Source of the DNA: Verpa conica
Lineage: Eukaryota; Ascomycota; Pezizomycetes; Pezizales; Morchellaceae
Assembly (NCBI GenBank): GCA_033030425.1
Contig: JAUFSD010000001.1
Coordinates: 372,001 to 436,000 of the forward strand
Direction: 5' to 3'
DNA: 64,000 nt
Shown here: positions 49,053 through 62,300 of the stretch, one piece after another
Position numbering within the stretch: position 1 is the stretch's first letter
Layout: every line of letters starts with the position of its first letter
The notes under the pieces: model-generated
Database searches by the model: none
What the model saw: only the letters and a program-made list of their open reading frames with translations
What the model was told of the DNA's origin: nothing
Translations under genes and position numbers: made by a program

Positions 49053-52000
49053 CTAGCCACTGTACTCTGCCCACAAACTCAAAATATCTCCACCATCAAA
49101 CATAACCTCCCTATTCGCGCCACTGGTGATGCGCTTTGCCAACTCATTTGCATCGCTCAAGCTAACTAACTTTCTCTTACTTGGGTACTTCTCCGCGTAA
49201 GTAATTGCAAGCTGATACGTCTTCTTGACATCAGCGAAGTCCACTGCCCACACCACACCATCATCTGACGCCTCCCCGCCCCCTTCTAATGCTTTCTTCT
49301 CATCACTATCAACCTCCATCTTATCCCCACTATCACGAATAGCAAGCAAAACCGCCTTTCCTTTCTTTTCTTCTTCCACGGGATAAAACTCATGTAAAGA
49401 TTGATCCACAACAGAGTCATGCCCCATGTTATTTGGTGGAGATAGCGGATTATTGATGACATTTAATAGATATTGCGATGTCGCAATCTCTAGGGGTGTG
49501 CGGCCGTTGGCATTTTCGCAATTAATATATTGTGGTGCCATGTTTGCGATAATCACCAAAGCTCCATCGTAGCCACGAAGATATGCCTGTTAAATTATGT
49601 CAGCCTACTCCTGAAATCATCACCAAACAGAAATAGATAACAAACCCAGTGAATTGGTAGGTTCCCCCCGCCATCCGGAATTCCCAACTCCCTGCCCTTA
49701 CTATACCTCAAGATAGTCCTGAGACTTGGGATATCAAGACCTTGGTAGGAGGTGGAGTTGAGCCACTCTGCCAATGGCGTCCGGCCGGTTCCTAACATCC
49801 TTTGCGTCCACCCAGTCTCGTGGAATTCTTTAGGCAGTATCTTAAGTACCGTTTCCAAATGATCTTGATCGGGTTTACTCCCGCAATACATGCCCGGTGT
49901 ATGTGGTACAAGTGCAAGATGTAAAACGTTGCGCCCCTTACCATCGCGTGCCAAGAAATCAACATCGTATTCAGGCTTCAATAGCTCTTCGAGGGCAGGC
50001 AGATAAGTAAGTGAACGAGAGGCGTGTTCAACTGCATAGAGTGCGAGATTCATGGAATTGTTTGACCTCGCCTCCAGTGCACCAGGCCGAGAAAGCAGGA
50101 ATTGGAAAGTTTCTATTGGGTACTTCTCAAACCAACCCACGATAGCTAGGTGTGGTAAAAGTGTCGTCTCAACACCAAGTCCTTTCTGAAGCATGAAACC
50201 AACCCCATCTCCCTGTTTTTTTAGCAGTTTTGTCTTGATATTGTCTGGGTGTGCCTCCATAAATTGCTTGAGACACTCAAATGGCCTTTCAGACAATAGC
50301 CACTTGATCGAATCTAATTGGCCGTAGTAAACTGCGATTTGTATTGCCTTATGCTGCTTATCGCTATCTGTACCATAAGCTGGGTAGGAGCTCGATGCCC
50401 AGTCTTTTCGTTTAACCCCATATACCGTCAATCCCTGGTAAAACTTTGGCTTCTGCAGCTGAAATTCTTCATCCGACTCCATGAGCTCCGCAAATGGGAT
50501 TCCAAAGGGAACCGTCTTCATTATTTCCTCAAGAATCTCGATCCGACCAAGAGTCAAGGCCAGGCGAGCATGATGGAGTAGGTGAACTTCACCAACAAAT
50601 TCAGCAACACCATCTTCTTTTGTTTCTGCCGCAAGTTTAAAGAGAAATCTGATGAGTTCCATATCATCATTATAGATTGCCCAGGACAGAAGAGACCACT
50701 TTCTGCTACTGTAGAATGTCTGAAATTCACTAATATCAGTATCGTGACAACTCGGAGCAGGGCCCTTGTTTGACTTACACCCAAGACACCTGTGGATAAC
50801 TTCTCTGTAAACTCCTCCCCAATGAGATTGGCCATACTCATAGTATCTCCCGTTAAGAAACTCTACACACGTTATATTAGCCTGAGATGTCATATAGGTG
50901 ATCTATAAAATATTACTCACGAAAGGTGACACATCACACTTCGCCAATTCATCCCGAACCCCAATATTTTCAATCGTAAATGCCACCTCCCCTTCAGTTG
51001 ACCTGATTTCATCATCACTATCACTATCATTGTAACCCTTCCCTAAATCAATCATGAAGCGTTTCCCAGTTGTGTCCCCTTCAGGCCCTTTATACTGCTC
51101 CTGTACAATCCCCAAAATCAACTTCGCCATCTCCCAGTTTCTATTATGTAGCGCCATCCATAGCGTAGATCGTTCAAAGGAATCATATACCGATATCCTA
51201 AGCGCTGGGAGCCTGTTTTCGCCTTCTCCGGAAGGACCAAGAGTAAGCTCCTTGACGATATTTGCATCTTCCGGAGTACCGCGCCAGATGGCTTCGAAGA
51301 GCCGTAGGTAGCCATCTTGTACTGGCCCTTTACCAAGGTAAGGAACGTTAACAAAATGTGGGACTATAAAAATATTGTCTTTCTCCACCTCATCATTTTT
51401 CTCCACATTCTCCGAGGCCTCTAAACGTCGTCGATTCTGCTCTTCGAGGTCCTGGAGGGCTTTTTGATACGCAATATCCTCTTTTTCAGCAATCTCCTTA
51501 GCTAAAACTTTCTTTTTCTCCGGGAATAGCTCATGATAGGTCTTTGCCCCTGCAGCAAGAAGTGCCCCTTCCGTCTCTTTAAGAGATTTTAGTAGTTTCT
51601 CAACAGCAGCTCTCTTTTTCTCAGTTGCGATTTCTTCCTTGTCGGTTTTCTTGGGCTTAGACTCGTTGTGCTCCCTACGAGACTTATTCTCATAGGCTAA
51701 ATGATGCTCCGCACAGTTGCGTCTATAGCTCCCCTCTTCGAATTGGTCAAGGACCTCAGGACCAAAGATGATACGCTCTTTCCACTCTTTCGGCTTCTCT
51801 TTCTCCTTACTCAGGAATTTCTCACACTTCTCTATTTTCCCCCTCACCATCTCTATGATCGTTTCACCCTTTAACGGCAGTTCCTCTTCCCACCTCGATT
51901 GCCGAAAGGTATCTTGAGTAACCGTAGATACGTCTGCACCAGCCGTAATAAGCCGAGAGATAACATCACAAGTGTACTCGTACATGAGAGCAACCTCGAT

Positions 52001-55000
52001 TGGTTGCTTCACGCTGTAGCCAAAAATAATTTTCTGCTTTTCGCCAGAATATTGTCTTTCGTCTTTGTTAAAAACATGAACGAAAGATTCTATGCTAGTT
52101 GTACCCTTTACCCCATGGTCAAGAATATAATCCACCATCTCCTTGGATTGCATGAGTCTGTCATAGTCCTACTATTAGCTTCCAAATCCAAAAATAAATG
52201 ATTTATGACTTAGAGACATACGAAGCAACTAGTGGCGTCGCATTTAGCCTGCCATACCATTCGTCCTGGTGGGCATCCGCAATATTCTCCATAACACTTC
52301 TGGCTCCGGGGCCATCCAGTTCAAACATCTTATCCAGTACTTCCATACTTCCAGCAAGAACAGCGTAGTGGAAAGCACTCATAGAATTAAAGCTGTTTGC
52401 CTGCGCAGAGCTTGCGCCAAGCTTCAGTAGGGTCCCAGCCATACTTGCTCGCTTTTCGGCATTCTTCAATCTTAGGGCGAGCACCAGGTTCAGAATTGCG
52501 TTTGAAGGCTTCTTAATGCCTTCATAGTGGCTATGTTGGTATATCTTCATTGGAAGTAGGCAATCCGCGCCATGGGTAGATACAAGGGCTTCGACGACAT
52601 CTTCATGGCCCCTAATGATCGCATGATGGAGAGGAGACATGCCATTACTACATCAAGGTTAGTTTAATGAGAAGGGAATCCCAACTAAGATATTACTTAC
52701 TCCCAGTCAATAATATTGATTTCATAAATATCATCGTCCTCTTCTTCCTCCCCATCAAGTACATCGACCTCGTCAGCTTTCCCCTTACTCACTTTGACAA
52801 ACCCTCGAGTCGTATTAGTCTTTGCTCCTTCAGATTCGGCGTCAGACATCTGATCATAGCTCCCATCTTCAGTACCCTCTTCGGGGCCTTCTTCAGCCTC
52901 TCCAGGTTCTTCATTAGCTTCTTCCATCGCTTGATCTCCATCGTCATCCTTCTTCTCCTTAATTAGAGGAATAGTTTTTTTTCCATCCCCTTTTCCGGTA
53001 GCCTGATCTTTCTTAGACTTCCTCTCTTCCCGCTCATCTCTCTCCGCCTCATTCTTTGCACTTCTCTCCAACAAGACGTTCACAATATCGGCTCTTCCTG
53101 CTGCAGCTGCCAAATGTAACGCGGTTCTTCCATCCTGCAACCTCGCCACCAATCTCGCCCCAGCATCAACAAGTGTCTGCACGATTCTAATATCAGTTCC
53201 TAAACTGATACATGCGAGTTGTAACGGGGTTCTCCCGCAGAAATCACGGCGGTTGACATCGACCTTCTCCTGTGCAATCCAGTTCTTCACATAGTCGATA
53301 TTATTCTCTACAATCGCCTCACACAGCATCTCAGTTGAGCCTACGTAAGCCATATCCATATAATCCTCAGGACCAAGTGGATAGAAGGACCCAATCTCTT
53401 GTCTTCCAGGATCATCATGTAGAAACGTGATTGGCCCGCTAACATAGATCTTCTCTTCTTCTTCCCACACCTTCTGCTCCTCTTCGTTGGCTGGCTTTGG
53501 ACAGAAGCCGCAGCAGTCGCCCACAACGTCCTCCACCCCGCCAAAAAACACTGGATGACGATGAAGGTTAACTTCACGGTTCGGTGGTTTATTCATAGGA
53601 TTCCATTCTGCATTCAGCAAGAGATCTTTCTTGAAGAACAGCTTCTCGATTCGCTTCGCATTGTAGTCTTGACCGTACGGGATACTGAATTTCTGGTAAC
53701 CGCTTGCGTCCTCGAAATCCCATTCTGCAACTTCATCATTGACCCGCTGCTTGATATCCCTATAGTCCACATTCCTCCCTCGCGAAACCTTTTCCGGGCG
53801 CCCCATCTCAGTACGCCGCTGAGCAACGTAGGAGTCTCTATCCTCCGGCTTTGGAAGTGCCTCTAGCACAAGCAATCGGGCCAAGCCAACAGTTCTTGTG
53901 AATGAACGCTCAAAGATGGTAGGATCGATCCTTGTGCGATCAAGAAAGTCACAGTAGACTTCAAACCCTCTGTGGGAATACTTGGAGAGACGGTTCTCGT
54001 AAGATGGGGAACGACGTGTGAGGTCAATATCGTTGCACTGAGTCATGCAGGAAGCAAGAGCTCGAGGGTTTGAGAGGACACTGGTGCCGTCATAGGCGAA
54101 ACAGGAGCAATTTACATCAAAACCTGTAAGAATTTGAGATGGAGACTTATATAGCCTGAGGACAATCTGAACATGACGGTTGGGGTATTGGGAGACTATA
54201 GTAACTGTGTTACGGGTACGGAGAGTACTAGGTTATGGTTAGCTTCATTGTGAGTCAAGCGAGACTTTGGAGGGCTTACGTTGTCTCCCAGAGAAGATTA
54301 TTCTTGATAGTTTCTTCAATTTGAGCTATCTTCTTAATAGCCTCTTCGGGATCTTCAATTCCGTGAATAAACAGGTCGATATCCGATGCTGGTGCAAGGT
54401 TCTGGTGGTAGTACTCGCGGAGAGTTTTCTTGTTCTCCGCATGTTTCTTGGGAACCTTGAGCAAGGGAGTCAGGACAGATGAACCAGCAGCAATGACATT
54501 GCTCCAGTCTATATCAATTTTCTCCCAGTTTAGTATTACTTTTTTGATAAGTGATAAGGTCATGGTTGCATACCCATGTTCAGCAAAGATCCTTCACTAA
54601 AGATGTTGAAGTTATCCTTGAACTCTTTCAAAGACTCAACTAAGATACGCTCCCCAGAAGACTTCCGTTCCTCATCGTCTAGGGGCATTATGTATCTATC
54701 AATTGCACATCAGTCAAACTAGCTCCGAAGTTTCAATATATCAATTGAGAAATTATACCTCTCCTTCTCCTCCTTGCTCTCCTCGGCAAGGTTCCTCGCA
54801 CGGATCTTCACCAAGTCTGAATTTTCTCCCTCGAACAGCGAAATCAAGTTAACATTGCCTTGCACAAACTCATGATCTGACTCCTGAGCAAAGTAAGCCC
54901 TGAGAGCAGTCTCATACTCCAGGTACGGTTTCAAAAGCTCGCGAACAGGTACACCCGGATTCTGATCGATATATTTCAAAAAGTCACCGACAGGAACCGG

Positions 55001-55063
55001 CAATTCGGGGAGCACTTTAGGAAGCTCAATTTGCTCAGCAGCGGGAAGCTTCTTTGATGGCAT
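49053..55063 (-). CDS. Nucleotidyltransferase-like / ankyrin-repeat giant protein, 1871 aa
   Basis: Eight exons (minus): 55063-54759, 54695-54574, 54508-54280, 54227-52701, 52647-52222, 52157-50921, 50881-49646, 49586-49053; the sum is 1872 codons with every phase matching. Introns are 39-65 nt. Residues 140-260 resemble a nucleotidyltransferase fold: IAAGSS (149-153), SDIDLF (184-189) and a later GFDVN (254-258) could supply the G-S and three-carboxylate pattern. Next is a conserved-looking block (SPSYENRLSKYSHRGFEVY; RIDPTIFERSF). At least ten ankyrin-type repeats spread over the rest, for example GRTALHLAAAAGRADIVNVL, MSPLHHAIIRGHEDVVEAL, RTPLEIA. Long Glu/Lys-rich inserts are probably coiled or disordered. 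There is no signal peptide. Function unknown; the enzyme assignment is inference, the ankyrin assignment is firm. Confidence 0.85.
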
Positions 55064-56747
55064 TTTGTAGCCTGAATTGATGTTTGCGGTGGTTATATGA
55101 GGAGGGTATATTTTTAACTCTGATTTAAATTCAAGTTCTCCTGTGCTTGATTTTCTCAGTGATGTTTTCGTGACTAGAGTCTGGATGGATTCAGTTAAGG
55201 ATGGGGAAGACGCGTTTCTTTTGAAGAGGAGGACGCGAGGGTGTGAGTCAAACGCTGAGCGCGTCCTTACACGCGAGATCACAGCACACCGACGCACGAA
55301 GATCCTGGAAGTATTCAGAAACTTTCAAAGGAAGAGTCACGGTGGTGAGCAGGCTATGAAAAGATCGTTATTACTCACTGCTTCACTAGGCGAGCTGGAA
55401 TGCTGCTTATCATAGTGTTTGCAGAGGTTCCAAAACCTGTTTACCTCCCCCCCCTTATTCAAACGTAACAATGACCTGCTGAAGCTACTCGAGGTGTTTC
55501 TCAAACCCAATTCGAGAGGAGAGATTAATTTACTTGCAATTCCTTGATTCCCTCCGGCCTCTCAATTCCTGCCTTGGAACGTGCGGGGTAGCAATTGTTG
55601 CAATTGCAACTGAGAATTCTTATCGGCGTTATCGAGCTTATGCATCCACTTTACGCGCCTCCCTGCCGTACGCGTGATCATGTGCCAGCTCTTTACCGTG
55701 AATAAGAGTCATCCATTGATGCGCTGCAGCATGCCTTGCATATTTGACTGGGTACACCAAGAAACTTCCCTTACAGTTCACCGGACAAACCGGACTATCT
55801 TGACGTAACAATGGTCTTAATTCCCATCCAATAGCCTAATCTCTTGACTTCTTCCTCTCTCGGTGACTGTACAAAATGGGGGGGAATAAGTCCTAATCCT
55901 ATACTTTGTTGTCTCTCACATACATGTACTATTAGTGCACGCATGTTTATGGCGATCGTTTCTTTGATATTCACGAAAGCTTACAAGCTATGGTTGCGGG
56001 ACAGGGACATACTAAAACCCGGCCAATACTCACAAGCACCGCCAGCAGTCCCTATGATAGCGCGAAACCCACACTTTAGAGGTTAGTTGGGCCCCTCTCC
56101 CGTTTCCGGTTCCCATCGCTAACTGGTTAAGAAATAAGACTAAAACCACGTTCCCTACAAACGGTGACAGCACAAAAACAATTAGTAAATACTATGTCCC
56201 GCAATCCTCTTGGCGTATTAGCATAAACCATTCCCCCAAATAATAAGTCCCAACACTATACCATACTAGCGACTAGTGACTAGTGAATAGCCTACAGCAA
56301 ATTAAACTTCCCAGAGATGAGTGAAAATCAACCATAAGAGCATGGAATATGGGTCCAATAAAAAAGCGAAAAAAAGTTAATTATGAATTAATATTTTGAA
56401 AGATTTAATCAGAGGTTAAGTATATATACTCAATAGGGCTAGTATCTAGAGAGTGCTTTAGACATGCCGCCTTTCACCTACTCCTACCCTAAAAAATTAG
56501 ATTCAGGTATTTTCTTAGCCATTATCATAGATCTATGACCTCCTCTGATATCATTTGGCTCTTTTAGTTGTCATGCTGTAGAGTGGGTTGTATTGCTGTG
56601 CAAATATACGGGTATTTTTACTACCCGACAATACTATACAGGGCAAACATAAGCCGTTTCAACAACCTACTCTCGAGCCACGATCTCAAGTATCTTCTGA
56701 GCAACTTAGATTCCACACCTTCCATTAACAAAAAAAAAAGATGTAAG
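55064..56747. other. Upstream region of the ankyrin gene; no other gene
   Basis: Contains the likely promoter of the 1871-aa gene and AT-rich spacer. The plus-strand frame just upstream of the start (55143-55415) overlaps the leader and looks random. A CTAGCGACTAGTGACTAGTG small tandem occurs near 56267-56284. Confidence 0.4.
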
Positions 56748-56848
56748 CACCCCACGCGGGGATCGAACCCGCAACCTTCAGATTGAGCCAGCAGAGACTT
56801 TTGAATCTCTATTAGAAGTCTGACGCGCTACCATTGCGCCAGCAGGGC
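56748..56848 (-). tRNA. tRNA-Arg(UCU) with 29-nt intron
   Basis: Minus strand: acceptor GCCCTGC/GTGGGGT (with G-T pairs), D-arm GCGC/GCGC, anticodon stem TCAGA/TCTGA, loop CTTCTA-A with anticodon UCU, T-arm GCGGG-TTCGATC-CCCGC. The intron of about 29 nt sits after position 37. The mature length is 72 nt before CCA. The poly-T run just downstream on the minus strand (A-run at 56730-56739) suits an RNA polymerase III terminator. Confidence 0.92.
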
Positions 56849-57994
56849 TGACTTGATTCCACCGTCGAATTTTAGTCAATCATGACATCATAACTAGACT
56901 AGTGAGTATAGTAGTGGGTATAGGAACTCCTTCGATTGAAGTTATATAGTGCGTACATGTATTTATACTACGACTTAGTATACACTTCTCTTGATAAACC
57001 ATAAACCCGAAATGTATTAATAAATCTATAGGATATCAAAAGAACAACACCGCTTAAGTTATGTCCTCGGCGTAAAAGCTACATCTAATTAGGGACCACT
57101 CGAACCAATCACCATGTGTATTTGAGTCGTCAAACTACCATTAAGGCAAAGGCTCAAGGTAACTTTAACAGATTCCGGACCTATTCAAAAAGCAATTCCC
57201 TGAAACCACCCAGTTAGAGTCCGAGTGACTATTTATGACCTCCAAGCAATTATGTGCCTCAATCCCATATCACCCAGCAACAGAATATGTCTCTACTGTA
57301 ATGTACGTACAACAGATAGTTATCATTTAACTATCCGCGACATAATAAGGCTCACCTGAGACACCCCCTCGTTTCATTCACGAGTGGCTTTTTGCCGACA
57401 ACGGCTTTGGTTTGCCAAGACCCAGCACGGCTGGCACCCCCTTTCCACACCCACACGTAGAAACTCTTCCTGCCTGTGCTCTGAACACACCCTGCTCTAG
57501 CGGACGATAAGTGTCGTCGCCTACTGCTAGAAAGACACAAAGCTAAGACATGTGAGACAAGTTGAGCATTCTTGCTAGAATGTCTCGGGAGGTGGTTGGT
57601 GATGATAAGTTACCACCTGTTACCAGCCGAAAGTTACGAATCATCTGATAACTACAGTTAGATAATTCAGGTGTAGACACAAATTCTAGACTCAATGTTA
57701 AGTGATAGATGGTTGATAATAAGCGTCTATACACAATAGACATCTTGTAAGGTCACGTTATTCTCTAGCACTTCTACTATCTCCCTGTTTCCTAACATTT
57801 CTTATCTTAATTACAGTAATAGTATATAGCTTTGGTATTCCTGCCCAAATTGTCTAACATACCGAGTAAAAGATTATAATAAACCACAGTAAAGAGACCC
57901 AATAAACAAATAAAATAGTCAGTCATGTATACACCATACCTCAAACTCCTTACCAAAAACCCTGAAAGAAAAAAATCATCCCTTGGAAAGCCAT
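56849..57994. other. 1.1-kb spacer
   Basis: AT-rich 3' flank of the GH16 gene. Frames at 57352-57743 (-) lack family signal. Confidence 0.4.
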
Positions 57995-59386
57995 TTACAA
58001 AACTCCCATACCTACCACGGCTAATATAACACCACCAAATAACATTGAGTACTGGACCATAATAGATGCAGCAGCAGCAACCCCTTCCTCGGGCTCCCCC
58101 ATCACTTGGACACCATCGACAATACACACAGTTCCACACGTGCTGGAGTCTGCTCTCCGGACTTTGTCGTTGGAGTCCCTACCATAGGTCCCAGAAGTGT
58201 TGTAGACCATCTCGATCCATTCAATCTCCATGTACGCTGATTGACCAACCGTCATGTTGCCGGACCAGACACCCCCGTCGGACCACATATTCTATACAAA
58301 TCAGTATACAGTACACAAAATAAGGAGCTCGGGATTGAATTACCATAACAAAATAGCTTGGGACATTTGGAACTCCATATGTTTTATCGAGGTAGTGTTG
58401 GCCATTTATGAACCAGCTGCTCTTGCCCTCAACCCAATCAATACGGTGTGTGTTCCAGTCATTCCACTTGATATCTCCATAATCACTAGCACGGGACATA
58501 AGTCGGCGCTTGTTATCCGGATCGTAGGAGCCATCAAGTTTAGCACCGGTGGCCATGTCAACTGAAGTTGATGCACCGACAATTTCATTACCCGACTCAT
58601 CAACAACAGGTTGATTAGAGTATCGGATTTCGTTGCTCTTGTCGCGGGTTAGGATCTCAATATCAGATTCATTCTGACCATTCTGGTAGATAAAAAGACC
58701 AGCAACAGCTCCAGAAGCACCCGTGACACGTGCTCGAATACGAATTGAGGCGTAGAAAAGATTTTTTATCCTGTTACTCGGCGTCTGATTAGTAATTTAC
58801 TTTGAGTATGAGGTATACAGGGAAGAGTCTTGGCTTACTGGGATTCCACCTCTCCTGACGACTGGAAAGTTGGGAACCGATGTGTCCTGAATACCAGCTT
58901 TGAAGTTGCATTCACACTCGTATCAACATCGGAACCGGCTGCAACCCAGAAATTTCAAATCAGCAACTGACAACACCACAGCCAAGACAGCCAAGACAAG
59001 CAGCCAAGAGGAAATGATCACTAACAAATATAAACATTCGCCAAACTGTTCTGCATCCGGGTTGGGAACCCTTTAGACGCTACTTTCCCCCAATCCATAG
59101 TTGCCCAATAATCACTCCAGTCGTCACTTCCCATCCATCCAGTCTGCTGGGTGCCAATTCCGGGCTCTCTCGTATAGTCCGAATTTTTAGGATCCAATTC
59201 AGTAGGCAAGACGGATGGAAGTGGAGGAGTAGCGGCCACTGGCGTGATTGTACGGAAATCAAAAAACTGGTAATCTGTGAAAAAGTCTTCTGAGTCTGTC
59301 TCGTAGCAATCACATGATGCTGCTGCTGCGGTGGGTATAAGAGTGCTAAGGAGGGCAAGCAGTGAGAACCCTAGGAGGGCGAGCAT
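57995..59386 (-). CDS. GPI-anchored GH16 glucan hydrolase/transglycosylase-like protein, 394 aa
   Basis: Exons (minus): 59386-59026, 58938-58839, 58770-58344, 58291-57995; 395 codons in frame. A signal peptide (MLALLGFSLLALLSTLIPTAAA) is followed by a Cys-containing start and a jelly-roll beta-sandwich. The family's catalytic motif is NESDIEIL, with Glu188 as nucleophile and Glu192 as acid/base. Downstream FYASIRIRAR precedes it, and THRIDWVEGKSSWFINGQ and WSDGGVWSGNMTVGQ are the usual conserved strands. The C-terminus (SIMVQYSMLFGGVILAVVGM) is a GPI-attachment tail, so the enzyme is likely held at the plasma membrane or wall. Fungal GH16 members act on beta-1,3/1,4-glucans or on chitin-glucan cross-links; the activity here cannot be decided. 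Confidence 0.9.
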
Positions 59387-62300
59387 CTTTTTTTGGGAGG
59401 GGGGGGGGCAGTGATCGAGCGAGTAGGGGATGAACAGTGATAAGAGATATAAAAAGCGAGCAAAACTGATAAAGTAACGAGGGTAAAGCCTGCTGCTTAT
59501 GGTGGTGATACTGAAGAAGTGAACGAAGCACAAATAAAGAAGGGAGCAAGAGGTTAATGATGTATGATTTTGAAGGACGGTTCACAGCCCCACAAGTCTA
59601 CCCCTAACCCCTCCCCCTGTCAAACACCTTAAAGACAAGAGAGAAAATTGTTTGCAGCTGGCCAAGCATTTTATTCTGAACCAGGTGCCCTTTAAATAGC
59701 TGCCTATACGGTACGCTGCCAAGCGCCTCTTCCCCAGGAACCGAAGGTAAACTGAGTCCAGATCGCCAAGAACGGATCGCTGTTGTAGCCGAGCAGGCAA
59801 GGCAGGGGTGCGCGTGCTATAGCTCACTCCACTGGGCCTAATTCTCAAGCGCGCACAGGAGTTGTAAACACCTCATCAATCCCAAGGGCTCCAGCCAACA
59901 GCGCCACTGTATGACCCTGGCGCCTGTAATTCCACCCGGGAAAAACGGGTCTCTTCTGGCCATGACCCCCCCCACGAATGGCAGCACAAATGTAATCGTA
60001 ATTCGTCCAATCAAAGAATCGTGCCCTTGGAGCATCTAAACCGTATTTCTGGTTCTCCCGCCCGAGTGACAATGAGCGAGTTAAAGCTCTCGGGTATGAA
60101 CCCATGCTCAGCAAATGACTATACTTCCCACAGCCTCACTCGCTCCCAACAAAGAAACGAGAACAGCACAGACAAAGGCACAAGTAATCATACGACCCAA
60201 GTGTATGTATGTACAGCGTAGCAACATACATACTGCAAATGCCAATCTTTACAACTCTCTCACACAGCCCTCTTCCTGTACTACCAATTTCTCCTCTTCC
60301 AACTAAATCGTACATGAGTAAAAAAGCAAGTAAATTATCCAAGTATGGAATTTCCTCCGGAGTTTCCATGCCGAACATGTACTCTAGAGTACTCTGTTCC
60401 GCAGAGCCTCCCTGCAGGAAGAAACTGTGGGACAACGAAAGCTCAGACCTGGCCACCACCACTTGTGATAAGGCTGGGCGCACAACGCCCCAGCAACATA
60501 CTCTTGGTCCCCTATTGGAAGAGCTTATTTGTTACAACGTTACGCCATGGAAATCTTAATAGCCTTTCGCCTTGGCAAATATGACGGCCTCGTAAGCTGT
60601 TGGCTTATTTTAGTACTTCGATGCATGATCAAGAATACAAGTTGCATGCAGGCACCGATGAGCGGTGATGGAATACCTGGGCTAGGGTTATAATAGATCT
60701 TCATATAGCATCGTCACAAGTGGACGGCCCTGGTACCGTCTCGCTGGGCCAGATTTAAATTGCTCATAAGCGAACAGAATTGTATCAGTGAATGTCTAGT
60801 CAAGGTGGAAGGTCTCGAGTGAGTCGGTCCATAAAGCACTCTAAAAGTATTCCTAAATATAAGAGATAGGATATATGCACCCAAAACCAAACCCCTCCTA
60901 GAGGCACTTTTATTAATCTGATGAGGCAGCACAAATTATACACGCGACGCGGGGAAGGAAGTTTAGACTGTAGAAAAGAAGACCAAGTATATCTATGAAG
61001 GGTTACTCAATGGGGAAAACACCCAAACGGGGAAGTGGGCAGTGCGGGGGTGGTGTGTGGTAGCTTCGGAGAATGGGCCACGGCGGGGACTCCCGCATAT
61101 TTTCTCCTTCGTCCAGTCTTATCCACACGTTGTCGGTCAAATCATTTTTTTATATCGGGGACGAGTGGCCTCTTCTCCACACTTTTCAAGTTTTACGCCG
61201 GACTATACACTCTTTAGGATCAAATGGCTACTCAAATCAATTCATCATCTTCTCCGCCCGCACCCCCTCAGTCTCGCAGAGCGTTAGAGTGGGGCCCTTA
61301 GTACTAGAAAAATATTTCGGGGTGGAGTTACTACTTTGATGCCAAATGTGCAAAGTTGCTAGCTGGGATCCCATATAGGTCCGGTATGGTGACACGTATC
61401 TTCAAAAGTTCGATCTAATTCCCGCGGTCCTCCAGCGCCCCCCCTCCTACTCCCACGTAAGAAGGGGTTTCCTAGAAATTAGTTAAATACAGCTACTTCT
61501 AGGCAGGGCTCTACAAATCCTATCTCCAGAATTGCAATAGTAAAGATAAAGGCAAAATCCTGGGTTAACCATAATTATATAAGAGTGCCGGGGAGAAAGG
61601 TTGGCCCACTTTGAGTAGTAACCAAATTCGAGGGAGAAGTAACGGAATTAAACTACATCACAGCTATATCCTATCCAGCCATTGTAGGAAACTAATAGCT
61701 TGAGGCCATTTCTGCAGGGGTCAGCTCAAGTCTTTGAAGGGCTGGCAGCTGTCTAGGAAGGCGAAACGAGGCCTATATCTGGGAGTATAGGTAAACGCCT
61801 TAACCCACAGCTCTAACTACAAAAAATCTTTTTTTCTCTCTCGCTGATTGCCGGGCCTGGACTATCGCCAACTTCCGAACCTCTAAAAGGTCAAGTCAGA
61901 CCTTGGTCCTGGGTTCCCTGGTATAAGCGGCACAAAAACTAGATAAAGCGACTGAGGGCTTTACACCCTCAATGGCTCCTACAAGGAGTGGTCATGTCCT
62001 ACTAGTTACATCATATGATAAAGCAGCAAAAAAAGAAAAGAAAAACCTACATACTGTCTAAGCCCCATCCCACATGCAATAGGTTGGGTAAGACCTCAAT
62101 TGTTACGTAGTCGAACATCAACTCTGAGATGTCTCGCGTAGATATCCACGGACCAACCCACGCCAACGGGTGGGCAAACTGAATCATTACCGAACGCCTG
62201 GGTGTCGCGGCAGCCAAGACAGTCTAGCGGGCAGTTGATGTTCGTGACGCTGAAGCGGATATATGAATGAATGAATTTATCATAAGTACATGGAAAAGCG

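Noticed and set aside
59582..60114. Minus-strand frames with GIDEVFTTPVRA and FFDWTNYDYICAA
   Set aside because: Broken into short overlapping frames in different phases and not matched to any family I recognise.
61035..61339. Three overlapping plus-strand frames
   Set aside because: All three frames are open by composition; none shows protein-like features.
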